Positions 26,211-34,243 of a stretch of DNA of 64,000 bases are shown here, in pieces. Source of the DNA: Intestinimonas butyriciproducens. GTDB lineage: Bacteria; Bacillota; Clostridia; Oscillospirales; Oscillospiraceae. The notes under the pieces were generated by a model that saw only the letters and a program-made list of their open reading frames with translations, had not been told where the DNA came from and did not search any database. Numbering within the stretch: position 1 is the first letter of the stretch; every line of letters starts with the position of its first letter. The position numbers and the translations under genes are program-made. The DNA is taken from the NCBI RefSeq assembly GCF_004154955.1, contig NZ_CP011524.1, positions 1,736,001 through 1,800,000 on the forward strand. Reading direction: 5' to 3'.

Positions 26211-27635
26211 ATGATCCCTGTCTTGCAATCCCGCTGGCGTCTGGAAGGGCAGACTCTTGTATATTACGGGCTTCGGCAGCCTCCGCATCTGTTTCATCGC
26301 CGCATCTGGCTGGACCGGCGTACCGCCGCACTGGTGGCCTCTTTGGACGGAAAACGGGATATCTCCCAATATATCCGTACGCCCGGCTTTCAAAAGCTGC
26401 TCCGTGAAGGAATCGTGACCGACCGCTCCCTTCTGCGCACCTCTCCCTCCTCCCTGGAGGATGCCGCCTACTGTGTACGCTGCGCCGCAAATGACTATGT
26501 CATTCCCGGCCTTGAGCTGGACAGCCATGGGCTCTGCCCGATGTGCAGAACAGAGGAAAAATACCGCTATGCCAAAAATGTCATGCCGGTCCTGCGCACC
26601 ATTCCCCGTTCTCCGGATCGGCGCTACGACGCCGCAGTCTTTTATACAGGCGGAAAGGACTCCTCCTATCTGCTCTACCAGCTGGCGCGGGTCCAAAAGC
26701 TGCGGGTCCTCTCGCTCACATGGGAGACCCCTTTTATATCCGACTGGGCCAGGGAGAGCATCGCACATGCCCGGGAGGCGCTTCCTGAAGTAGACTTTCT
26801 GGTGGAGCGTGCGCCCACCCCGTCGCTGAACGCTATTTATCGGAAGGCCTATGCCCTCCAGAAAAATGTCTGCATCTGCCCCTCCGTGGCCTATGTTCTT
26901 TTTTTCCAGCGCCTGTGCCAGTGGGATGTTCCTTATCTGGTGCTGGGAAACGAACCCTCCCAGTGCAGAAATCTGATCTATAATCAAATGGCCCCCGCCT
27001 TTTATTATCATCCATTGGCACAATCCGCAGCCCGGCTCGCCGTGAACACATGCAGAGTGTTCACCCTTCGCCGTCCCTTCGCCCCTGGTCAGATGGAGCT
27101 CTACATGACGGTGCGCCAACTGGCCTTTGGCGGGGAATCTTCTGGGAAAAAGCGCATTTACCATAACGAGCTGGTGGAGAACACCGCTTCCGCGCTGGCC
27201 CAGGCCCCGGACTTCTTGGCTCCTTTCCGGCAGGCCGTGAGAGAAGCCGCTCGTTCCGCTCGGCTCCCCGCATTGATCCATATCGACTTTGACGACATTT
27301 CCGAGGGTGGTGTCTACGACTGGGCCGGTGTAAAAGAGCTTCTCTCCCGTGAAATCGGGTGGGTGGACGCGCCGGATTCCGGGAAAGGACTCCATACCAG
27401 CTGCAAAATCGAGCGGTGCAAGGAGTGGTCTCAGCTCTTCCGGTTCCGGAATATGGAGACCTGTATGCTGCCCTTTTCTTCCATAGAGCTCTCTCTGGCC
27501 TCCGCTGCCGGTTCCGTCTCGCGAGACCGCGCCATCGAGGAACTCAAGCGGTACTCTGGTTTTTCTTCGGATCTGCCGCCGGAGTGGTCAATCATGCTGG
27601 CTGAGTTGGAGAAGGATATCCCCAAATATATGTAA
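26211..27635 (+). CDS. PP-loop ATPase with zinc ribbon, related to N-acetyl sugar amidotransferases
   Basis: A 474-residue protein of unknown role. Residues 1-75 look like a small winged-helix or PqqD-like domain (WLDRRTAALVASLDGKRDI...LLREGIV). Next comes a four-cysteine ribbon (C88, C91, C109, C112) and the PP-loop TGGKDSSYLL (146-155), which binds ATP and adenylates a substrate. A C-terminal CX4C-X14-C group follows (C398, C403, C418). The ribbon plus PP-loop order resembles the WbuX/PseA sugar amidotransferases, but no sugar genes are nearby. ATG 26211 has GGAG nine bases upstream; ATG 26196, overlapping the previous gene, is the alternative. Function not assigned. Confidence 0.65.
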   Translation: MIPVLQSRWRLEGQTLVYYGLRQPPHLFHRRIWLDRRTAALVASLDGKRDISQYIRTPGFQKLLREGIVTDRSLLRTSPSSLEDAAYCVRCAANDYVIPGLELDSHGLCPMCRTEEKYRYAKNVMPVLRTIPRSPDRRYDAAVFYTGGKDSSYLLYQLARVQKLRVLSLTWETPFISDWARESIAHAREALPEVDFLVERAPTPSLNAIYRKAYALQKNVCICPSVAYVLFFQRLCQWDVPYLVLGNEPSQCRNLIYNQMAPAFYYHPLAQSAARLAVNTCRVFTLRRPFAPGQMELYMTVRQLAFGGESSGKKRIYHNELVENTASALAQAPDFLAPFRQAVREAARSARLPALIHIDFDDISEGGVYDWAGVKELLSREIGWVDAPDSGKGLHTSCKIERCKEWSQLFRFRNMETCMLPFSSIELSLASAAGSVSRDRAIEELKRYSGFSSDLPPEWSIMLAELEKDIPKYM

Positions 27636-27653
27636 AGCCGCCCGAAGGCGGCT
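27636..27653 (-). terminator. UUCG-loop terminator of sigG (also downstream of the PP-loop gene)
   Basis: AGCCGCC (27636-27642) pairs with GGCGGCT (27647-27653). Read on the minus strand the loop is TTCG and TTTA follows, five bases after the sigG stop. It also stands right after the PP-loop gene stop on the plus strand, where a T8 run follows only after about 12 bases. Confidence 0.7.
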
Positions 27654-27658
27654 GTGTC

Positions 27659-28429
27659 TCACAAATTTTTTTTGATCTGGCTGATGGCATTTTTCTCCAG
27701 GCGGGATACCTGCGCCTGGGAGATGCCGACTTCAGCCGAAACCTCCATTTGGGTCTTTCCTTCAAAAAAGCGCAGATTCAAAATGTGCCGCTCCCGTTCG
27801 GACAGCCGGGCGATGGCTTCCTTCAATGCGATCTGTTCCAGCCAGCTTTCGTCCGTGTTTTTAGAGTCCTTCACCTGGTCCATCACACAAATGGTATCTC
27901 CACCGTCGGAATATACAGGCTCATAGAGGCTTACCGGATCCACGATGGCATCCAAGGCAAAGACCACATCTTCCCGCTTGATCTCCAGCATCCCCGCAAT
28001 CTCCTCCACGGTCGGCTCTCGCTGATGCTCCGCCATGAAATGTTCCTTGGCCTGAAGCACCTTATAAGCGGTGTCCCGCATGGAGCGCGAAACTCTCATG
28101 GCGCTGTTGTCCCGCAGATAGCGGCGGATCTCCCCGATGATCATCGGTACCCCGTAGGTGGAAAATCGAACATCCAGGTCCACGTTGAAATTATCAATGG
28201 CTTTGATGAGACCAATACACCCCACTTGAAAGAGATCGTCCACATTCTCTCCACGATTGGTAAACTTCTGAATCACAGAGAGCACCAGGCGCAGATTGCC
28301 GGCAATCAGTGCCTCCCTCGCCGCCATATCCCCCTGTTTGGTCCGCTTCAGCAGTTCGGTGGTCTCCTCGTTTTTCAGCACTTTCAGTTTGGCGGTGTTT
28401 ACGCCGCAGATTTCTACTTTTCCTTGCAA
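27659..28429 (-). CDS. sigG: Forespore-specific RNA polymerase sigma factor SigG
   Basis: Late forespore sigma factor of endospore formation. The 256-residue product from TTG 28429 begins LQGKVEICGVNTAKLKVL, matching the known SigG N-terminus, with GGGGAGG eight to nine bases upstream; longer starts would add unrelated residues. Region 2 (NLRLVLSVIQKFTNRG, DDLFQVGCIGLIKAIDNF, RFSTYGVPMIIGEIRRYLRDN), region 3 and region 4 (TQMEVSAEVGISQAQVSRLEK) are complete. Activity is normally held by SpoIIAB and released after engulfment. Unlike in Bacillus, an inverted gene separates it from sigE. Confidence 0.95.
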   Translation of the reverse strand: MQGKVEICGVNTAKLKVLKNEETTELLKRTKQGDMAAREALIAGNLRLVLSVIQKFTNRGENVDDLFQVGCIGLIKAIDNFNVDLDVRFSTYGVPMIIGEIRRYLRDNSAMRVSRSMRDTAYKVLQAKEHFMAEHQREPTVEEIAGMLEIKREDVVFALDAIVDPVSLYEPVYSDGGDTICVMDQVKDSKNTDESWLEQIALKEAIARLSERERHILNLRFFEGKTQMEVSAEVGISQAQVSRLEKNAISQIKKNL

Positions 28430-28460
28430 CCCATATGCCTCCCCGCCGTTTACTGGTATC

Positions 28461-28488
28461 AGTATTTCCCCGGCGGTGCGGTCCATAC
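28461..28488 (-). promoter_or_regulatory. Possible sigma-F/sigma-G type promoter of sigG
   Basis: On the minus strand GTATG (28484-28488) is followed after 14 bases by GGAAATACT (28461-28469), which fits the GGNRANANT -10 pattern of forespore promoters. It lies about 32 bases before the sigG start. The spacing is one base below the usual. Confidence 0.4.
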
Positions 28489-28500
28489 GCGTGGAGGACA

Positions 28501-28509
28501 TGCTATATT
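28501..28509 (+). promoter_or_regulatory. Possible extended -10 promoter of the YjbR-like gene
   Basis: TGC followed by TATATT (28504-28509) forms an extended -10 element 48 bases before ATG 28557. No recognisable -35 box is present. Confidence 0.35.
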
Positions 28510-28556
28510 TTTTATCGTTGGACGGTTTTCGATGGACTTCGAAGGGAGGATTTTTT

Positions 28557-28928
28557 ATGACAAACTATCCCTGGCTGGACGGCTATCTGCTGTCGAAGCC
28601 TAGTGCGGAGCGGGATTTCAAAGTGGAATGGCAGTGGGAACGCTATCTGGTACGCGGCAAAATGTTCGCTGCGGTCTGTACGCCCGATTCGGAACACAAG
28701 CCGCACGCCGGACGGACTATGGTGATCCTCAAATGCGACCCCCGCCTGGCCGAGGCCTTCCGCGCCGAATACCCGGACGTGGTCCCCGGCTTTTATTCCG
28801 ACAAGCGCAATTGGAACAGCGTTTATCTCGACGGAGCGGTGCCGGAAACGCTCCTCCGGGACATGTGTGACATGTCCTACTCTCTGGTCGTGGCCAAGCT
28901 TCCAAAAAAGGTTCGTGAGACTCTTTAG
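28557..28928 (+). CDS. MmcQ/YjbR family protein
   Basis: A 123-residue cytoplasmic protein of the MmcQ/YjbR family (CyaY-like alpha/beta fold, proposed DNA binding; biological role unsettled). Family features seen are the N-terminal SAERDFKVEWQWERYLVRGKMFA strand pair, LKCDPRLAEAFRAEYPDVVPG, and the DKRNWNSVYLDGAVPETLLRDM block followed by the SYSLVVAKLPKK helix. ATG 28557 has GGGAGGA at 28544-28550; earlier in-frame codons read antisense to sigG. It stands alone on the plus strand between sigG and sigE. Confidence 0.85.
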   Translation: MTNYPWLDGYLLSKPSAERDFKVEWQWERYLVRGKMFAAVCTPDSEHKPHAGRTMVILKCDPRLAEAFRAEYPDVVPGFYSDKRNWNSVYLDGAVPETLLRDMCDMSYSLVVAKLPKKVRETL

Positions 28929-28986
28929 CGCCCGACCCGCGCGCTGCCCAACGTCCAGTCTGCCGATAAATTTTTTTTGTGGGCGG

Positions 28987-29709
28987 CTACAGCATCCTCA
29001 GGATCTCTTTCTTGAGCCGGGAGATGATGCGTTTTTCCAGCCGGGAAATGTAGGACTGCGAAATGCCAAGCTGGTCGGCCACCTCCTTCTGAGTCCGCTC
29101 CTGCCTGCCGTCCAGTCCGAAGCGGAGCGTAATGATCAACCGCTCCCGTTCTGAAAGCTTCTCCAGCGCATTGGTAAGGAGCTGGCGGTCCACATCATCC
29201 TCGATGGGTTTCATCACCAGGTCATTTTCGGTTCCGAGGATATCGGACAGAAGGAGCTCGTTGCCATCCCAATCCGTATTGAGCGGCTCGTCAAAGGATA
29301 CCTCACTTTTGAGGTTGGACGTCTTACGCAGATACATCAGGATCTCATTTTCGATGCAACGGGAGGCATAGGTGGCCAGTTTGATATTTTTGGCCGGCTT
29401 ATAGGTGCTCACCGCCTTGATCAGCCCAATGGTGCCGATGGAGATGAGATCCTCAATGTTAATACCCGTATTCTCAAAACGCCGCGCGATGTAAACCACC
29501 AGCCGTAGGTTCCGTTCAATGAGCTGAGATTTGACGGACTCGTCGCCCCCGTCCATTCTGGCGATCAGCTCGGCCTCCTCATCCCTGGCCAAGGGCGGAG
29601 GCAGCGTGTCGCTCCCTCCTATGTACATGATCTTTCCCGGCAGTTTCAGGCCCAGCCTGGCGAGCACCTGCTGGATGCGGACATACAGCCGCAATGTGAT
29701 TCCACGCAT
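28987..29709 (-). CDS. sigE: Mother-cell sporulation sigma factor SigE (pro-form)
   Basis: First mother-cell-specific sigma factor. The 240-residue product has the N-terminal hydrophobic pro-sequence (about residues 1-28) that tethers pro-sigma-E to the septum and is removed by SpoIIGA. Regions 2 ([30 protein letters not shown]... in part) and 4 ([23 protein letters not shown]) are intact. It follows spoIIGA after a 30-base gap, the conserved operon order. No defects seen. Confidence 0.96.
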   Translation of the reverse strand: MRGITLRLYVRIQQVLARLGLKLPGKIMYIGGSDTLPPPLARDEEAELIARMDGGDESVKSQLIERNLRLVVYIARRFENTGINIEDLISIGTIGLIKAVSTYKPAKNIKLATYASRCIENEILMYLRKTSNLKSEVSFDEPLNTDWDGNELLLSDILGTENDLVMKPIEDDVDRQLLTNALEKLSERERLIITLRFGLDGRQERTQKEVADQLGISQSYISRLEKRIISRLKKEILRML

Positions 29710-29739
29710 GCAAAAGATCCCCCTTGTCTTCGTTCTCTT

Positions 29740-30591
29740 TTATTCCCGCGTCCCGATGAGAGCGCTGTAGCCCCCTCCATCGGAGAGTTGGTTGGGGGAG
29801 AGCGCCACCAGAATCCCCCCATAGTCCACCGTTCCCACCTGTGCCCGATCCAGTCTCAGGGCCAGAAGCATTCCGCACTCCACTCCCACCGCTTGGTACG
29901 GAAGGAGGCGGAAGCGTTTTCCCATCTCGCTTTTTGAAAGCCGCTCCATTGTCCCCACGGGATCTTTTAATGCCAGTTCGCCCACCTCTTCCGGAAGAAG
30001 GGGGCCCAGTTTTGCCCCCTCAGCCACCATAACCGGACGTCCTGTGACCGGATCGGCCAGCGTGTTTCCCGTGTCGACCAGCGCCGTGAGTGCCACCCTT
30101 TTTTCCCCCAGACTCAGGACCGCCGGTATGAGTTCACGCCTGGAGTGTTTCGCAGTCCTGCTGAACACCAATGTAAGTGCCACATAGCAGACAGCCGCCG
30201 AGAGCAATATGATCTTCAGATCCATAGCCGAGTAAAGGATGCCGTTCCGCAGAGTGAGTCCCCGTCCCCCCAGCAGTCCAATGGCAAAAATTCCACCGCC
30301 AAAGGCACAGGAGAGCCCCAAAAACACCAGTGTTACCCGCAGGAGCCTGCGGCTTCCCCCCAGTCCGGCCAGCAGCATGACGATTGCCGCGCTCAATTTG
30401 CAGAGTGGATGGGTCAAAAAAACCATTCCGGGAAAAAACACTGCCGATGCATACAGCGCCCCCACCGCTGCACCAAGCGCAAGCCTGGGCCGACAAATGA
30501 CCTCTCCCGCCAATTTGGCAGTGGCAAGCAGCAGCAGGTAATCCACAATTAAATTGAGCAGAAAAAGGGAATCTATGTAGACGACCGTCAT
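29740..30591 (-). CDS. spoIIGA: Sigma-E processing peptidase SpoIIGA
   Basis: Membrane aspartic protease that cleaves the pro-sequence of sigma-E after activation by SpoIIR across the septum. The 283-residue product has five hydrophobic segments in the first ~150 residues, starting VVYIDSLFLLNLIVDYLLLL, then a cytoplasmic protease domain. The catalytic motif is ALVDTGNTLADPVTGRPV. It is the first gene of the spoIIG operon and sigE follows. Confidence 0.94.
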   Translation of the reverse strand: MTVVYIDSLFLLNLIVDYLLLLATAKLAGEVICRPRLALGAAVGALYASAVFFPGMVFLTHPLCKLSAAIVMLLAGLGGSRRLLRVTLVFLGLSCAFGGGIFAIGLLGGRGLTLRNGILYSAMDLKIILLSAAVCYVALTLVFSRTAKHSRRELIPAVLSLGEKRVALTALVDTGNTLADPVTGRPVMVAEGAKLGPLLPEEVGELALKDPVGTMERLSKSEMGKRFRLLPYQAVGVECGMLLALRLDRAQVGTVDYGGILVALSPNQLSDGGGYSALIGTRE

Positions 30592-30629
30592 TTCCTTCCC
30601 CCTTCTTTTTTGCTTGGAGACTGTCCTAT

Positions 30630-30662
30630 ATTATACGAGCCTCCCCATACAAAAAAGGTCTA
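30630..30662 (-). promoter_or_regulatory. spoIIG-type promoter with long spacer
   Basis: On the minus strand a perfect TATAAT (30630-30635) lies about 39 bases before spoIIGA. The best -35-like box is TAGACC (30657-30662), 21 bases away. A spacer near 22 bases is known for the Spo0A-activated spoIIG promoter of Bacillus. No perfect TGTCGAA box is seen nearby. Confidence 0.45.
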
Positions 30663-30737
30663 ACCGGGGGTGCTGTCACGACCTGCCCTTGAATCTATAT
30701 GGCGAGGCGGACTGCGCAAAGGTCTCCGTCCGTTTGA

Positions 30738-30798
30738 AGCGGATAAAAAGGAATGGGCAAACCGTCCATGTCGGTTTGCCCATTCCTTTTTATCCGCT
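30738..30798. terminator. 27-bp perfect hairpin overlapping the end of the DUF1835 gene
   Basis: Bases 30738-30764 pair without mismatch with 30772-30798 around a 7-base loop. The arms contain AAAAA and TTTTT, so it can terminate in both directions. The stop codon of the DUF1835 gene (30790-30792) lies inside one arm. Confidence 0.85.
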
Positions 30799-31755
30799 CT
30801 TGCGAAGCATGCGGCCGTAAATCGGTCTATCAGGGTCAGGAGCCGATATAGGCTCGAATAACCCTTCTTTTATGAACTTCTCAATCCGCAGCGCAATCCA
30901 AGCATCCCCAATACCAAGTTGGTATCGGCCTAAAAGATTGCCTATTACATTGGCTTCCAGAAATTCATTCGATTGCGCTTCCAACTCCCGCAAAATGAAA
31001 CTATCATAGATGTTTTCGGGCGCGCCTTGCAGTTTTCCATTTAGGAATATCCGCAGCGGATCATTTTCCTCCTGCAACTGCCGCCAGCGCATCGCACAGG
31101 CTGACAGCAGGGCTGGCTTCACTTCCTGCTGCAAGGGAAGATACCGTCCCCATTTCCCCGGAGATATTTCGCCCCATCCGATATAAGCACAAAGCGTGTT
31201 TTGATCAGAATATTCCCATTCCGGCAGTTTGATACTATATATAGGTCCATGGGTCGAAACGGATTGAAACTGCGTCAGCAACCAGTAAAAGCCGCAAATC
31301 TCATCAGGATTATGACTATACCAGATCCGTACAGCCTCGCCGCGAGAAGCGCGCTCCAGAACTTCCCGCAACGAATTCCGGCTTTTCAGGATCATCTGCT
31401 CCATCTGCTGCCCCGCGTCATCTCCCGCGGCCCAAGTGGAGCTTAATTGTTCCAGCACCTTTCGACGGCTGCTGCCAATACCATTTTCAGCTATATCGCC
31501 TATACTCCATGCGACATCGATGCCATATACATCCGCTGGGTTCCCTCCAAGCGGGATCGCCCTTTCCCATTCTTGGCGAGCGCGTGCTTCTGCATCTTTC
31601 TTCGAGGCTTCAAGTTCCTTTTTTGAGGGCTTTGGGCCTTCTTCCCGCTCAGCAAAGATAAAACCGATCGCGCCGTCGGGACATTTACCCGTACCATATC
31701 GCTGGGCCACCTTTAGACTGCCGCAAGCACTTTGACTAAATACCACTTCGATCAC
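30790..31755 (-). CDS. DUF1835/DUF3658 domain protein
   Basis: A 321-residue cytoplasmic protein. The first ~130 residues form the DUF1835 region (MIEVVFSQSACGSLKVAQ at the start, later RIWYSHNPDEICGFYWLL). The C-terminal half carries the DUF3658 region, ending with a winged-helix-like LEANVIGNLLGRYQLGIGDAWIALRIEKFI. These domains commonly occur together and have no known function. GTG 31755 is chosen because GGAGGGGGG lies just upstream and the DUF1835 pattern begins there. It is a single gene, separated from hemL by 224 bases and from spoIIGA by a strong terminator. Confidence 0.78.
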   Translation of the reverse strand: MIEVVFSQSACGSLKVAQRYGTGKCPDGAIGFIFAEREEGPKPSKKELEASKKDAEARARQEWERAIPLGGNPADVYGIDVAWSIGDIAENGIGSSRRKVLEQLSSTWAAGDDAGQQMEQMILKSRNSLREVLERASRGEAVRIWYSHNPDEICGFYWLLTQFQSVSTHGPIYSIKLPEWEYSDQNTLCAYIGWGEISPGKWGRYLPLQQEVKPALLSACAMRWRQLQEENDPLRIFLNGKLQGAPENIYDSFILRELEAQSNEFLEANVIGNLLGRYQLGIGDAWIALRIEKFIKEGLFEPISAPDPDRPIYGRMLRKSG

Positions 31756-31832
31756 AGAAAAAATCCCCCCCTCCGTCTCCCCTATAAACAGTATTAAGAA
31801 TTTTTCAGCGCCCGGGTAAGAAAACAAGCGGA

Positions 31833-31871
31833 GAGGACCCGCAAACCGTGGATCACAGCCTGTGGGTCCTC
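31833..31871 (-). terminator. Possible terminator at the end of the B12/heme run
   Basis: GAGGACCC (31833-31840) pairs with GGGTCCTC (31864-31871). On the minus strand it is followed by TCCGCTTGTTTTCTT. It lies about 110 bases after the hemL stop, before the DUF1835 gene. Confidence 0.45.
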
Positions 31872-31979
31872 CCCATGCCAAAGGTTCTTTCCTCTTTGCT
31901 GCCCCGCTGAACGGGCGGGTAAGCGCTCTGATGGTTTACCTGTCGGCGGGATATGAAATGTGAAAGCGGATGTTCGCCT

Positions 31980-33260
31980 CTATCCCTCGGCAAATACCTC
32001 ATCGACCGCCTCCAAGGTACGTTCCAGATCCTCCCTGGTATGGGCTGTAGAGACGAACATGGACTCAAACTGCGCCGGCGCCAGGTAAACGCCGCGTTCC
32101 AGCATACCCTTAAAATACCTGGCATATCTGCCTACGTCGCTTCCCTTGGCATCCAGGAAGGTAGTCACGGCGCTGGGCGTGAAGAACGGCGCCACCAGGG
32201 ACCCAATCTGGTTGACCGCCACACCGGCCCCATGTTTCGCCGCCGCGCGGCGCATCCCTTCCGCCAGCTCTTTGGCATATTTTTCGAGGGCGGCATATAC
32301 CTCAGGGTGGGCCTGGATATACCGGAGCTGGGCAAGCCCTGCGGCCATAGCCACAGGATTACCGGACAGCGTCCCGGCCTGGTAGACCGGCCCGCAGGGG
32401 GCCACTTGTTCCATAAGGGCCCGGCTGCCGCAGTAGGCTCCAACGGGCATACCTCCGCCGATGATTTTACCAAACGTGACCAGATCAGCCCTTACACCGA
32501 AATATTCCTGGGCCCCGCCGGAAGCCAACCGGAATCCGGTAATGACCTCGTCAAAGATCAGAAGTGCACCGTGTTTGTCGCACAGGGCGCGGAGTCCCTC
32601 CAGAAAACCGGGTGCCGGTCCTACCACGCCCATGTTCGCCGCCACAGGCTCCACAATCACACAAGCCACCTGTCCGTGGTATTCCTCCAGCAGAACCTCC
32701 ACAGAGGCGAGGTCATTATACTGCGCCGTCAGGGTATGCTTCACGATATCCTCCGGCACCCCTGCAGAGCTGGGATGCCCTCCCGCCAGAGCGGAGGAGC
32801 CCGCATTCACCAGCAGGCAGTCACTGTGTCCATGGTAGCAGCCCTCAAATTTGATGAGTTTGTCCCGGCCGGTAGCCCCCCGTGCTAAGCGAAGCGCAGA
32901 CATCACAGCCTCCGTACCGGAGTTCACCATGCGGACCATCTCAATGTTGGGGACCATCTCCACCATGAGCTCGGCCATCTCCACCTCCCGCTGCGTGGGC
33001 GCGCCAAAGGAAAGGCCGTCCTTCACGGCCCGCTCCACCGCCTCCCGGACCGCAGGATGGTTGTGTCCCAACAGCATGGGCCCCCAGGAACAGACATAAT
33101 CGATATAATGTTTTCCGTCGGCATCGTAGATATAGGCGCCGTCGGCCCGCTCAATGAATCGCGGACACAGCTCCACAGCTCGGAACGCCCGCACCGGGGA
33201 ATTGACGCCGCCCGGAAGCACCTTTTGGGCCCGGTCAAAGAGTTCCTGTGATCGCTCCAT
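31980..33260 (-). CDS. hemL: Glutamate-1-semialdehyde 2,1-aminomutase HemL
   Basis: PLP enzyme that makes 5-aminolevulinate from glutamate-1-semialdehyde in the C5 route. The product from ATG 33260 is 426 residues: [26 protein letters not shown] at the N-terminus, [19 protein letters not shown], the aspartate block [12 protein letters not shown], and the PLP lysine in [15 protein letters not shown]. The ATG shares one base with the hemB stop (TGATG). It is the last gene of the tetrapyrrole/cobalamin run. Confidence 0.97.
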   Translation of the reverse strand: MERSQELFDRAQKVLPGGVNSPVRAFRAVELCPRFIERADGAYIYDADGKHYIDYVCSWGPMLLGHNHPAVREAVERAVKDGLSFGAPTQREVEMAELMVEMVPNIEMVRMVNSGTEAVMSALRLARGATGRDKLIKFEGCYHGHSDCLLVNAGSSALAGGHPSSAGVPEDIVKHTLTAQYNDLASVEVLLEEYHGQVACVIVEPVAANMGVVGPAPGFLEGLRALCDKHGALLIFDEVITGFRLASGGAQEYFGVRADLVTFGKIIGGGMPVGAYCGSRALMEQVAPCGPVYQAGTLSGNPVAMAAGLAQLRYIQAHPEVYAALEKYAKELAEGMRRAAAKHGAGVAVNQIGSLVAPFFTPSAVTTFLDAKGSDVGRYARYFKGMLERGVYLAPAQFESMFVSTAHTREDLERTLEAVDEVFAEG

Positions 33261-34243
33261 CAGCCGATATCCCCCTTTTGAATCGCCCCGGCCAGCTCCT
33301 TGGCAAAGTATGTGATCAGCATATTGGCACCCGCACGGAAGACCGAAAGGGCGCTCTCGCACATCACCTTGTACTCATCGATCATCCCTGCGTTTCCAGC
33401 CGCCTTGATCATGGCGTACTCGCCGGAAACAGAGTAGGCGCACATGGGAAGATGAAACGCCTCTGAGCACTCCCGGATCACATCCAGATAAGAGAGAGCC
33501 GGCTTTACCATAAGGATATCGGCCCCCTCTTCCACATCCAGCGCACACTCTTTTACCGCCTCCTTGCGGTTGTGAGGGTCCATCTGATAGCTTTTCCGGT
33601 CCCCAAAAGAGGGGGCTGAACCGGCGGCCTCGCGGAAGGGCCCGTAGAACGCGGAGGCATACTTGGCAGAGTAAGCCATGATGGGCACATTCTGATGATC
33701 GTGCTGATCCAGAATCGCTCGGATCGCAGCGATGCGTCCGTCCATCATGTCCGAGGGAGCTACCATATCAGCTCCGGCCTCCACGTGGGAGAGGGCGGTT
33801 TTCGAGAGGACCTCCAAGGTTTTGTCGTTGTCTACCTCATTCCCGCATAGAATACCGCAGTGGCCGTGGTCGGTATACTCGCACATACACACGTCGGTGA
33901 TGAGATAGAACTCCGGATGTTTGGCCTTGATGGCACGAATCGCCTCCTGGATCACACCCTTCTTGTCCCAGGCGGAAGAGCCCTGCGCATCCTTCTCTGC
34001 CGGGAGCCCGAAGAGGATCCCCCGCCGGATACCGGCTGCAAGGCACTCTTCCACCGCCTCATTCACTGCATCCACGCCGTAATGATATTGCCCATCCAGC
34101 GCGGGGATGGGGCGCTTGCCCGTCAGTGTTTCGTCCACAAAGATGGGGTAGATCAGACTGTCCACAGAGAGCCTGGTCTCTCGGCACATCCGGCGGATGG
34201 CTTCATTCTGCCGCAGTCTGCGGGGACGATTGATCAGTTCCAT
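33260..34243 (-). CDS. hemB: Porphobilinogen synthase (delta-aminolevulinate dehydratase) HemB
   Basis: Condenses two 5-aminolevulinate molecules to porphobilinogen. The 327-residue product has the metal-binding region [13 protein letters not shown] with cysteines, indicating the zinc-dependent type, and the Schiff-base lysine in [13 protein letters not shown] (about residue 250). The N-terminal [16 protein letters not shown] arm that mediates octamer formation is present. It overlaps the upstream cobA-hemD gene by ten bases and hemL by one. Confidence 0.97.
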   Translation of the reverse strand: MELINRPRRLRQNEAIRRMCRETRLSVDSLIYPIFVDETLTGKRPIPALDGQYHYGVDAVNEAVEECLAAGIRRGILFGLPAEKDAQGSSAWDKKGVIQEAIRAIKAKHPEFYLITDVCMCEYTDHGHCGILCGNEVDNDKTLEVLSKTALSHVEAGADMVAPSDMMDGRIAAIRAILDQHDHQNVPIMAYSAKYASAFYGPFREAAGSAPSFGDRKSYQMDPHNRKEAVKECALDVEEGADILMVKPALSYLDVIRECSEAFHLPMCAYSVSGEYAMIKAAGNAGMIDEYKVMCESALSVFRAGANMLITYFAKELAGAIQKGDIG

